From JAAYKT01 sp964408955 (GTDB lineage: Bacteria; Bacillota; Clostridia; Lutisporales; Lutisporaceae), in assembly GCA_964408955.1 (NCBI GenBank), contig CAYPBK010000002.1, forward strand, positions 90,844 through 154,843: DNA of 64,000 nt, read 5' to 3'. A program made the position numbers and the translations under genes. The stretch's first letter is position 1. Every line of letters begins with the position of its first letter. This document shows positions 35,417 through 43,125 of this stretch, piece after piece. The notes below the pieces were generated by a model. It did no database searches. It saw nothing but the letters and a program-made list of their open reading frames with translations, and was not told where the DNA came from.

Positions 35417-35464
35417 TTTCTTACACCTACTGAGTATCATTTTCTTACAACTACTGAGTGTCAT
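35417..35464. repeat. 24-bp tandem direct repeat, two copies
   Basis: Copies at 35417-35440 and 35441-35464 differ at two positions; the core is TTACACCTACTGAGTATCA against TTACAACTACTGAGTGTCA. The helical-turn-like 24-bp period and the position about 250 bp upstream of tctA suggest paired binding sites for the cluster's regulator, possibly the LysR protein at 20019 (inference). Confidence 0.6.
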
Positions 35465-35507
35465 TTTTTTATGCGTAAATGAAAAAATATACCTTTCAAG
35501 TTTATTC

Positions 35508-35567
35508 ATTTAGTTTAAAAAACCCAATCCATTACAATGAAATAGATTAAGGTTTTTTAAACTAAAT
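35508..35567. terminator. 17-bp perfect inverted repeat, terminator of the aminotransferase
   Basis: Arms ATTTAGTTTAAAAAACC (35508-35524) and GGTTTTTTAAACTAAAT (35551-35567), with a further AATC/GATT pairing inside the loop. On the minus strand a GG-closed stem runs into TTTTTT about 180 bases beyond the stop at 35750; it works in both directions. Confidence 0.65.
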
Positions 35568-35749
35568 ATGCAATTAAATATTATTTACTCCATAAATCTT
35601 AAACACACCATTTTTAGTTCTTCGTTTTTGGCAATCCATTCATTGCTTTAGAGTAATATAGGAGTTTTTACTTTTAGTACACTTTATGAGGCTTTTTTAA
35701 TTTTTATCGTCTGACACATATTATCCTATAATCCAGCCGAAAATTTCTG

Positions 35750-36946
35750 TTAAGCCTTTTCATGCGAACCATAAACATGTAATGCCGCTTCAATACCCTT
35801 TCCTACGTTAGCCTTATATCCTTGATTTATTAAAGCATCTCCTAAAGCTCCTATAAGAAGAATTACATTATTTCTTCTTGAAGACTCTCCCATAAGCCCT
35901 ACCCGCCAAGCCTTTCCTTTAAAACCTCCCAAACCTCCGCCAATTTCTATCCCATACTTATCCAACAGATAACTTCTAACTGGCCCATCCTGTACTTTCT
36001 CCGGAATAATAACAGAATTCAATGTCGGAAGCCTATGTTCTTTGTTCTTTACAACCATATTTAGTCCCAATGCTTCAATACCGGCTACAAAAGCATCGGA
36101 GTTGATCTGGTGTCTTTTAAACCTTTCTTCCAATCCCTCTTCATAAACCATGAGCAATGCTTCTCTGAGACCATAAATCATATTGATAGGTGCTGTATGA
36201 TGATAGGCTCTTTCTTGGCCCCAGTAATTTTTAATCATGCTTAAGTCTAAGTACCAGCTGCTGACTTTTGTTTTTCTATTGCCAATAACCTCTACCGCCC
36301 TATCATTTAATGTAACAGGAGATAGTCCCGGAGGGCAGCTTAAAGCTTTTTGCGTGCCGCTATAACAAGCGTCTATTCCCCACTCATCAACTTTTAATTC
36401 AGTACCGCCTAAAGAAGTGACTGCATCTACCACTAGGAGGGCATTATTCTCTTTAGCTAGTTTGGATATCTCCTCAAGGGGTTGTTTTACTCCTGTAGAG
36501 GTTTCTGCATGTACAATAGCAACTAATTTAACCTTGTTTTGCTTTTTAAAAGCTTCCTTTACTTTTTCAGGGTCTATGGCTTCTCCCATGGGAGCCTCAA
36601 CACTTATGACATTAGCACCGAACCTGCCTGCCATTTCCCTAAGCCTTTCTCCAAAAACACCACTTACGCAAACTATCACATTATCGCCGGGTTCAATCAG
36701 GTTGACCATTACAGTTTCCATACCTGCACTACCCGTTCCTGACATAGGCAGCGTTAAGTAATTTTTAGTTTGGAAAACATACCTAAGAAGCTCCATGGTT
36801 TCATTAGCTATTTCTAAAAATTTTGGATCAAGATGACCATACAATGGTTGAGCCATTGCACTTAATACCCTTGGTGAAACATCAACCGGACCGGGACCTA
36901 AAAGTAACCTAAACTCAGGAAATAGCTTATTATATTGTTCTTTCAT
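35750..36946 (-). CDS. Class V aminotransferase (serine/alanine-glyoxylate type)
   Basis: 398 residues. LLLGPGPVDVSPRVL at the N-terminus, SGTGSAGMETV phosphate loop, VHAETSTGVKQPL, VDAVTSLGGTELKVDEWGIDACYSGTQKALSCPPG with the PLP Lys in SGTQKAL, and the C-terminal WRVGLMGESSRR for carboxylate binding. Same family as the protein at 16094, but the two are clearly divergent (for instance GQERAYHHTAPINMIYGLREAL here). A role in glyoxylate or 2-oxo acid transamination is likely. It stands as a single gene upstream of the tct cluster control region; the ATG at 36946 has GGAGGG upstream. Confidence 0.85.
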   Translation of the reverse strand: MKEQYNKLFPEFRLLLGPGPVDVSPRVLSAMAQPLYGHLDPKFLEIANETMELLRYVFQTKNYLTLPMSGTGSAGMETVMVNLIEPGDNVIVCVSGVFGERLREMAGRFGANVISVEAPMGEAIDPEKVKEAFKKQNKVKLVAIVHAETSTGVKQPLEEISKLAKENNALLVVDAVTSLGGTELKVDEWGIDACYSGTQKALSCPPGLSPVTLNDRAVEVIGNRKTKVSSWYLDLSMIKNYWGQERAYHHTAPINMIYGLREALLMVYEEGLEERFKRHQINSDAFVAGIEALGLNMVVKNKEHRLPTLNSVIIPEKVQDGPVRSYLLDKYGIEIGGGLGGFKGKAWRVGLMGESSRRNNVILLIGALGDALINQGYKANVGKGIEAALHVYGSHEKA

Positions 36947-37514
36947 TTTAAACCCTCCTAATTATATTTACTTTTGGTAAATATATATTTACCTTTATTA
37001 AATATGATTCTGCATTTGTTTTCAAATTCCTTCTTATTTTATAAAATATTTTAATAAATTTTTTACGTCTCATAATATGCCATAAGTAATAAATATTATT
37101 TATACTTTTAAAGCTAAGATGGCCCTTCCTTGATGAGGAAAGTATGCACTTCAACATAATTAAAAGAGCCCATCTTTCAAATTTTCTGTCTTAGTTGGTT
37201 TTTTAGTTTTAAAAAGAGTAAATAGTATTTTACTTATAGTTTACTTTTTATATATCCTATGATAATATTCATATTAAATAAACTATGTTTATTTAAAAAT
37301 AATTGGAATAGTTTATTTCCTTTCAATTAACTATGTCTTCACTGGCATTGGACTACCTTAGCAATTGGTATTAAAATAACTCTACGGGTAGCGAGTGCAA
37401 TTTTTTATTGAAGGTATAGCCTGCACGGATGTTAAAAAACGCAACTTTAATCTATAGGATATTATCTGGATATAATATGATGAGGTTAAAATATATTTTA
37501 CAGGAGGTATATCA
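36947..37514. other. Divergent intergenic region, aminotransferase / ubiD operon
   Basis: On the minus strand the aminotransferase leader could fold through AAGATGG (near 37166) and CCATCTT (near 37118) with an inner CTTTCCT/AGGAAGG hairpin. On the plus strand the ubiD upstream region (37321-37440) is less AT-rich and has a GTGCA/TGCAC repeat. I could match neither to a known riboswitch and see no coding sequence. Confidence 0.35.
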
Positions 37515-38858
37515 ATGAACTACAAATCAATGAGGGAATGGCTAAGTATTTTGGAAAACCACGGTAAACTAAAACATATAAAAAAAGAAGTATCAATTGA
37601 ATACGAAATAGCCGCTGTGGGTAAAAAAGCCTGTGGGGAATATGCGGTAATGTTTGATAACCCGAAAGGAAGCAACATCCCTGTAGTTACCGGATTAACA
37701 GGTTCTAGAGAATTTTTTTCTATGGCATTAAATACACCGGTTTCCGAGCTGGCTTCACATTTTGAAAAAGCACAGGCTAATCCAAGGGAATGTATAACGG
37801 TGGACAAAAAAGATGCTCCGGTAAAGGAAATTATCGTAAAGGATGTAGATCTTGGCAGCCTTCCAATTCCTATACATCATGAAAAAGATAGTGGACCATA
37901 TATAAGCGCTGGTTTGCTTATAGCAAAAAATCTACAAACCGGAGAAAGAAATGTATCAATCCATAGACTGCAGGTTACGGATAGAAACCATCTTGGCATA
38001 CTTATGCTGCCTAGACATTTAATGCATCTTTATAAATTAGCGGAGGAAAGAAATGAACCATTGGAAATAGCAATTGCTATCGGCATGGATCCAATTGCTA
38101 TGCTGTCATCCCAAGCTTTAACACCCATTGGTCAAGATGAGTTCTGCATTGCAAGTGCTTTATACGGCACGCCCATGGAGCTCGTCAAAGCTGAAACTGT
38201 GGATCTTTTAGTCCCTGCCCATGCAGAAATAGTATTAGAGGGCTTAATTTTACCAAAAATACGTGAATATGAAGGTCCTTTTGGCGAATATCCAAAGTAC
38301 TACGGCCCTCGTGATAAAAGGGAGTTTATTGAACTTACATGTATGACGACAAGAAAGAACCCCATTTATCAAACTATTGTCCCCGCAACAAACGAACATC
38401 TCTTATTAGGTGGAATTCCACGCGAAGGAGGAATCCTTCAATTAGTTAAAAATGCTGTGCCTACCGTTACAGGGGTGCATTTGACCCCCGGGGGTACAGG
38501 AAGATACCATCTAGTAATTCAAATGGAAAAAAGAAATGAAGGGGAAGCTAAAAACGCAATGTTTGCTGCTTTTGGTAGCAGCCAAGAAATAAAGCATGTT
38601 GTTGTCGTTGATAAAGATGTAAATATTTTTGACCCTGTTGAGGTGAATTGGGCTATAGCAACAAGATGCCAGGCTTCCAGGGATGTTATGATAATTAGCG
38701 GCGCGTGTGGAAACAAGCTTGATCCTTCAACAAATAATGGGTTAAGTGATAAAATGGGCATAGATGCTACTGTGCCTTTAGATGCACCGAAAGGTAAGTT
38801 TGAAAAGATCAGAATACCAAAAGAAGATGATATAAAACTGGAAGAATATTTTCAGTAA
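37515..38858 (+). CDS. UbiD-family prenyl-FMN-dependent decarboxylase
   Basis: 447 residues, slightly shorter than the usual ~490. The active-site triad is intact: Arg151 (NVSIHRLQV), Glu253 and Glu258 (EYEGPFGEYP). The prFMN phosphate/metal region around residues 145-215 and the C-terminal NGLSDKMGIDATVPLDAPKG are present. UbiD enzymes (de)carboxylate aromatic or alpha,beta-unsaturated acids in the cytoplasm using the cofactor made by UbiX. It is the first gene of a three-gene operon (ubiD-ubiX-lpdD). AGGAGG precedes the start. The anaerobe Sedimentibacter hydroxybenzoicus is known for such three-gene hydroxybenzoate decarboxylases, but the substrate here is not evident. Confidence 0.88.
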   Translation: MNYKSMREWLSILENHGKLKHIKKEVSIEYEIAAVGKKACGEYAVMFDNPKGSNIPVVTGLTGSREFFSMALNTPVSELASHFEKAQANPRECITVDKKDAPVKEIIVKDVDLGSLPIPIHHEKDSGPYISAGLLIAKNLQTGERNVSIHRLQVTDRNHLGILMLPRHLMHLYKLAEERNEPLEIAIAIGMDPIAMLSSQALTPIGQDEFCIASALYGTPMELVKAETVDLLVPAHAEIVLEGLILPKIREYEGPFGEYPKYYGPRDKREFIELTCMTTRKNPIYQTIVPATNEHLLLGGIPREGGILQLVKNAVPTVTGVHLTPGGTGRYHLVIQMEKRNEGEAKNAMFAAFGSSQEIKHVVVVDKDVNIFDPVEVNWAIATRCQASRDVMIISGACGNKLDPSTNNGLSDKMGIDATVPLDAPKGKFEKIRIPKEDDIKLEEYFQ

Positions 38859-38878
38859 AGAGAAGGTAGTGGTGAAAG

Positions 38879-39445
38879 GTGAGAATAATTGTAGGTATAA
38901 CAGGTGCAACAGGTGCCATATACTCTGTAAAACTTTTAGAAGCTTTAAAGGAAATAAGAGATATCAGCACTTATCTTATTATGAGCAAATGGGCAATAGA
39001 GAATATTTCCATTGAAACAGAATATTCATTAGATTATATTAAAAATCTTGTTACTTTTAATTATGATAACGATAATCTTGGAGCAGATATAGCCAGTGGT
39101 TCTTTTAGAACTGACGGAATGATAATTGTTCCATGTAGTATGAAAACCCTTAGCTCAATTGCCAACGGTTACGATGAAAACCTGATTTCAAGAGCTGCCG
39201 GTGTTATGATTAAGGAGAGCAAAAAGCTGGTGCTTTGCCCTAGAGAGAGCCCTTTAAGCCCGATACACCTCGAAAATATGCTAAAACTATCCAGGATTGG
39301 CGTTAAAATTGTTCCGCCTATGCCAGCCTTTTACAATAAACCTAAGAGCATTGAAGATATTATCAGCCACGGAATAATGAAAATCCTTGATCAATTTGGC
39401 ATTGATTGTGATAAAAGTGCTAGATGGAAAGGAATCACCCAATGA
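38879..39445 (+). CDS. ubiX: UbiX-family flavin prenyltransferase
   Basis: 188 residues, Rossmann-like flavodoxin fold. IIVGITGATGAIYSVKLLEAL (FMN phosphate loop), IIVPCSMKTLSSIANGYDENLISRAAGVMIKESKKLVLCPRESPLSPIHLENMLKLSRIGVKIVPPMPAFYNKP is the classic UbiX run with the Ser, Glu and Tyr/Arg residues for dimethylallyl phosphate. It makes prenylated FMN for the adjacent UbiD. GTG start, because an in-frame stop lies two codons upstream. ATGA overlap with the next gene. Confidence 0.92.
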   Translation: MRIIVGITGATGAIYSVKLLEALKEIRDISTYLIMSKWAIENISIETEYSLDYIKNLVTFNYDNDNLGADIASGSFRTDGMIIVPCSMKTLSSIANGYDENLISRAAGVMIKESKKLVLCPRESPLSPIHLENMLKLSRIGVKIVPPMPAFYNKPKSIEDIISHGIMKILDQFGIDCDKSARWKGITQ

Positions 39446-39828
39446 AAACGTTTATGTCGGTAAGGAAAGGAATAAAAGTTACTATGCGTTTGATAAAGGT
39501 GGGGGAAGACTATTGCGTGGTGATTATGGGGGGAGATAAACCTCATATAGGGTGTATTACTTTGAGTTGCCCTAGAAATAGCCTTAAAAATGATAATACT
39601 ATTAGCGCAACTACATCTGTTATTAATGTTTTAGGTCATAAGGATGACGAAGTAGGTAGAAGGGTATCCCACAAGCTATCTGCGGCATTTAATAAAAATG
39701 TTGCCGCAGTTTGCGGTATTCATATTAATAACGCTAAAGCGGATGATATAAAAACTGTGCTTGAAATAACTGATGAGTTAACAGAAAGAATAGTTGACTA
39801 CTATAATACAGAAACGTTAGATGAATAA
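39442..39828 (+). CDS. LpdD-like small subunit / prFMN chaperone of a decarboxylase operon
   Basis: 128 residues. The fold and context match the LpdD-type third component of gallate/hydroxybenzoate decarboxylase operons (prenylated-flavin chaperone-like domain): an N-terminal strand pair (VTMRLIKVGEDYCVVIMGGDKPHIGCITLS), a central VINVLGHKDDEVGRRVSHKLSAAFNKNVAAVCGIHINNA, and a C-terminal helix. The ATG at 39442 overlaps the ubiX stop (ATGA) and has AAAGGAA upstream; a longer frame starts 18 bases earlier. It probably supports cofactor loading of the UbiD protein rather than catalysis. Confidence 0.75.
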   Translation: MKTFMSVRKGIKVTMRLIKVGEDYCVVIMGGDKPHIGCITLSCPRNSLKNDNTISATTSVINVLGHKDDEVGRRVSHKLSAAFNKNVAAVCGIHINNAKADDIKTVLEITDELTERIVDYYNTETLDE

Positions 39829-40075
39829 AACTAAAAGTTTATTATTAATTAAAATTCAACCAAGCTTTTTTAGCGTTTTTTTCTATTTCCTATAATAAAT
39901 TTAAACAATATAATATCTGATTATTTTAATAGCAGCAACAATTTTTGATTTTTTAAATTAACTATAGTTAAAGGTTTATTTAATAATAGTGTTGAATATT
40001 TTATAATAAAGGAAAATCAATTATCATTTATATTAAGATTAGTTTTATTTATAAGTAGAAAGAGAGTTATAATTC

Positions 40076-41590
40076 ATGATGCTTCTTCCTTCATTACCTA
40101 TAATTGTATTGCTTGTTTGCTTGCTTTTATTAAAATTATCTCCTTTAAAATCTGGCGCAATTGCTATAATAACAACCATTTTTATTACTAGTTCAGTATA
40201 TGGATTTGATACCTTTGGTCTATTCGTTTCCATCAAAAAAGGGATTTCTCTTTCCTTATCTATAGTTCTAATCATTTGGGGTGCAATTCTGTTATATAAT
40301 TTGGTAAGCCTAACTGGGGCTTTATATATAATAAATAAAAATATTAAAATCATTATAACTGATCAATTCTTCCAGTTCGTGGCTTTAAGTTGGATCTTTT
40401 CTTCCTTAATGCAAGGGATTGCAGGATTTGGTGTTCCTGTCGTTATTGTTTCGACTATTCTAATAGAAATGGGATTCGAGCCGGTTAAATCAGTAGCTGC
40501 CGTTTTAGTAGGACATTCTTGGTCTATTTGCTTTGGCTCAATGGGTTCTTCAATTTATGCCATTAATCTGGTTACAGATTCCAATATTCACGATACTGTT
40601 TTGTGGATGAGCTTTTTTGGAGTTATCCCAATGTTTTTTACTGGTTTAACAATATGCTACTTTTTTGGCGGCTTTAAATGCATTAAAGAAAATAGTAAAT
40701 ATATACTAATATTAACTGTTATTATGGGAACCACCTTAATTGGTATAGCTAAATTATCCATGCACTCTGTAATAGGGCTTTTGACATCTTTAGTTGGTTT
40801 GTTCACCATATACATAATCTACTGGTTTAAGTATAAACCAAGGAAGGACATGCAATTCTACGGTAATAATTTAAACCTTCTTGAAGCAATCATACCATAT
40901 ACTTTAGTTATAATAATGTCGGTTCTTATGCATTTTTTAAATCTTCAAACAATTATTTCTTTCGATTTTCCTGGATATACTACAAGGTTAGGAAATATTG
41001 TACAACCAGCAATAAATTATGCAACTATAAATTACTTAAAGCATCCATTAACAATTATTCTTTTTTCTTCAATTGTAAGCTCAATTATTTTTAGACGCAA
41101 GAATTGCCTTGATGCAGCTAAGCTCAAAACTATAGCCATGTCTACTATCAATAAATGTATACCAATAACTTTTACTCTGTTTTTTCTTAGCTCTATTGCT
41201 GTGCTAATGACGGACTCAGGAATGATAAATCAAATCGGACAACAAGTAATAATTTCTACCAATAAATTCTATCCTATATTTGCACCTTTTATAGGACTTT
41301 TAGGAAGCTTTGTCACAGGGAGTACTACAAATTCTAATGTTATTTTTGGCAAGCTACAAGAAACTGTTGCCTGCAACCTAGGTTTAAGAACCTCTATTGC
41401 GTGTGCTATGCAATCTATTGGGGCATCATCAGGTGGAGGCCTTAGTTCCAGTTCTTTATTTCTTGGAGCCGCTGCTGCAAAATTACAAGGAAATGAAGTC
41501 CTTATTTATAAAAAAACTTTTTTACATACATTACTGACCGAATTGGTCTTAGGTCTGGTTTATTTTACCCTCACAATGATTATGATCTAG
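40076..41590 (+). CDS. L-lactate permease (LctP)-family transporter
   Basis: 504 residues with about 13 hydrophobic segments. LctP signatures are LKLSPLKSGAIAIITTIF at the start, SSLMQGIAGFGVPVVIVSTILIEMGF (about 110-135) and, near the C-terminus, LLGSFVTGSTTNSNVIFGKLQ with GASSGGGLSSSSLFLGAAAAKLQ. The family takes up L-lactate, D-lactate or glycolate with H+. It lies 247 bases after the ubiD operon without a visible terminator, so it may bring in or expel a hydroxy acid tied to it. No lactate dehydrogenase is adjacent. Confidence 0.85.
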   Translation: MMLLPSLPIIVLLVCLLLLKLSPLKSGAIAIITTIFITSSVYGFDTFGLFVSIKKGISLSLSIVLIIWGAILLYNLVSLTGALYIINKNIKIIITDQFFQFVALSWIFSSLMQGIAGFGVPVVIVSTILIEMGFEPVKSVAAVLVGHSWSICFGSMGSSIYAINLVTDSNIHDTVLWMSFFGVIPMFFTGLTICYFFGGFKCIKENSKYILILTVIMGTTLIGIAKLSMHSVIGLLTSLVGLFTIYIIYWFKYKPRKDMQFYGNNLNLLEAIIPYTLVIIMSVLMHFLNLQTIISFDFPGYTTRLGNIVQPAINYATINYLKHPLTIILFSSIVSSIIFRRKNCLDAAKLKTIAMSTINKCIPITFTLFFLSSIAVLMTDSGMINQIGQQVIISTNKFYPIFAPFIGLLGSFVTGSTTNSNVIFGKLQETVACNLGLRTSIACAMQSIGASSGGGLSSSSLFLGAAAAKLQGNEVLIYKKTFLHTLLTELVLGLVYFTLTMIMI

Positions 41591-41819
41591 TTGACTTTGC
41601 TACAATAAATGGCAAGCTAATTTTTTACAACAACTTTGCCCTAAGAAGGTATAAGAAATGACACTAATGTATTTTGTTAATTATATAAAATCTGAAACTT
41701 GAAATGCTGAATATGTCGTTTATTTATTATAAATACTATCATAGAAAATGCGAAAACTAAATTACTAGTAAAACAATATTTACTCTTTTTAAAAATTGTC
41801 CAATATTCTCTATAGATTA

Positions 41820-41848
41820 TTGTTATTTTTAAAGAAAAATGGTACAAT
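41820..41848 (+). promoter_or_regulatory. Sigma-A-type promoter of the ProC-like gene
   Basis: TTGTTA (41820-41825), 17-nt spacer, TACAAT (41843-41848), about 50 bases upstream of the ATG. Confidence 0.6.
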
Positions 41849-41853
41849 ACTAT

Positions 41854-41872
41854 TATCGAAGCTAGTATTTCC
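41854..41872. promoter_or_regulatory. 19-bp motif shared with the TAXI transporter upstream region
   Basis: TATCGAAGCTAGTATTTCC lies just past the -10 box. The same sequence with two changes is found at 48137-48155 upstream of the TAXI-TRAP operon. The position over the start of transcription suggests a repressor site. Confidence 0.45.
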
Positions 41873-41898
41873 TTCCCGATAAAAAGAGGAGGATTTTA

Positions 41899-43037
41899 AT
41901 GACTATTTCTTCAGACTATAATGTTGTAGTTATTGGTATGGGGTATATCGGTGGAAACCACCTTTTACCCGGTTATAAAATGCTTTTAGGAGATAAAGTA
42001 AAAACAAACGTATTCGGTATTAAGGCTACTGAACGTAATCTTGAAGAGTTACAGGCAAGACTTCCTTTTGTTGTTTCCGTTGACAACACTGCAGAAGTCT
42101 TAAGGGAAACAACACCTGACATAGTAATAGTGTGCCCGCCGCCAAAACAAATTCCTATTGTTATAAACACTATCCTTTTGCCATATTTTAATGAAGCAAG
42201 AGAAAAAGGAATATCTTTACCGGATATATACACTTTTGGCCCTTCACCGGACCCAAAGCTTTATTATGATTTATTGGGAAATGATATTAATTGCGTTAAG
42301 TTCCTTCCAAGCATGGCTTCACCCTACAAGGGAATACCCTTGCAAGAGTGCGGAGGCAGTTTCCTTAGTTTTGTAGAAAACCATCCTTTCCCGGATGATA
42401 GAAAACAAAGAGCCATAGATTTTTCCAATATGTTCGGCAGAACCTTTTTAGTCTCTCACCATATGTCTCTAGTAGGGCTTAGCGCAAAAAATACTGCCCA
42501 TACTTGCTATGAATTATGCTATGCTATTTCGGATGTTATGGCAAAACTAGGCTACGATGTTTCAACATCCCAGGCAGGCAGCGCCATAAGAGCTGCTTTT
42601 CGTAAATATGTAGGTCTGGATGGGGACGGACTTTACCCTTGTTCCCTTTTTGATGTTCCCGAAGAAATTCAAGGATTCATTGAAAAACTTTCTGTAGCCT
42701 GGTTTGAAGGTATATATAAATATATATTAAGCACCGGTTGTGAGAAAGAATTAGCTAAGAACTTCCATGCTGCTAATTTTGAAGTTTGGAATCTAACTAT
42801 CCAGCTTGCTTCAAGAGAAGAGCTAGAAGTCTCAACAAAGAACCACGCTACTAAAGGCGGGGTAAACGAAAAGGCTATTGAAATATTTATGGACTTTTTT
42901 GATAAGCAATTAAGAAATGCTATTGAAAGCTACCTTGATAATACTTTACCAGAGAGCTTTTTTGATATTGCAGAAGGTATTGCATATGGGATTAACTTAA
43001 CAGTTAACCGACATGCCCACCGTCTTGCAAACAAATA
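41899..43037 (+). CDS. ProC/6PGDH-superfamily NAD(P)-dependent oxidoreductase of unknown substrate
   Basis: 379 residues, larger than pyrroline-5-carboxylate reductase (~270). An N-terminal Rossmann fold (VVVIGMGYIGGNHLLPGY, GxGxxG at about 12-17) is followed by IVIVCPPPKQIP, CVKFLPSMASPYKGIP (where ProC has RVMPNTPA) and an all-helical C-terminal domain with STKNHATKGGVNEKAIEIF, placed like the ProC TSPGGTT signature. Insertions around residues 95-130 distinguish it from true ProC. It reduces an imine or 2-oxo acid with NAD(P)H (inference). AGAGGAGG precedes the start. A monocistronic unit with its own promoter and a hairpin after it. Confidence 0.65.
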
Positions 43038-43072
43038 AAAAATTGGATCTTAAAACAATAAAAATTTACATC

Positions 43073-43099
43073 GATAGCCTGACTTAAAGTTAGGCTATC
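43073..43099 (+). terminator. Hairpin between the ProC-like gene and the sigma-54 activator
   Basis: Arms GATAGCCT (43073-43080) and AGGCTATC (43092-43099), extended by inner pairs, followed by ATTTT. It ends the ProC-like transcript or attenuates read-through into the activator gene, which starts 27 bases later. Confidence 0.7.
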
Positions 43100-43125
43100 A
43101 TTTTAAAATGTATAGAAGGGATAAT

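Larger units (their letters stand above)
35172..35749. other. Control region upstream of tctA
   Basis: It holds a 24-bp tandem repeat (35417-35464) and a 17-bp perfect inverted repeat that is probably the terminator of the aminotransferase gene (35508-35567). I searched for -24/-12 elements on the minus strand and found none with correct spacing, so the tct cluster is probably not sigma-54 dependent. Confidence 0.5.
41591..41898. other. Intergenic region with a promoter for the ProC-like gene
   Basis: A GGCAA...TTGCC weak hairpin near 41610-41639 may end the permease transcript. The promoter at 41820-41848 and the shared 19-bp motif at 41854-41872 follow. Nothing else is evident. Confidence 0.45.

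Noticed and set aside
37100..37190. Riboswitch or T-box leader for the aminotransferase
   Set aside because: A fold is possible, but no T-box (GGTGG) or known aptamer consensus could be found.
37385..37400. Sigma-54 promoter for ubiD
   Set aside because: GG and GC are 9 bases apart instead of 10; this spacing is strict for sigma-54.
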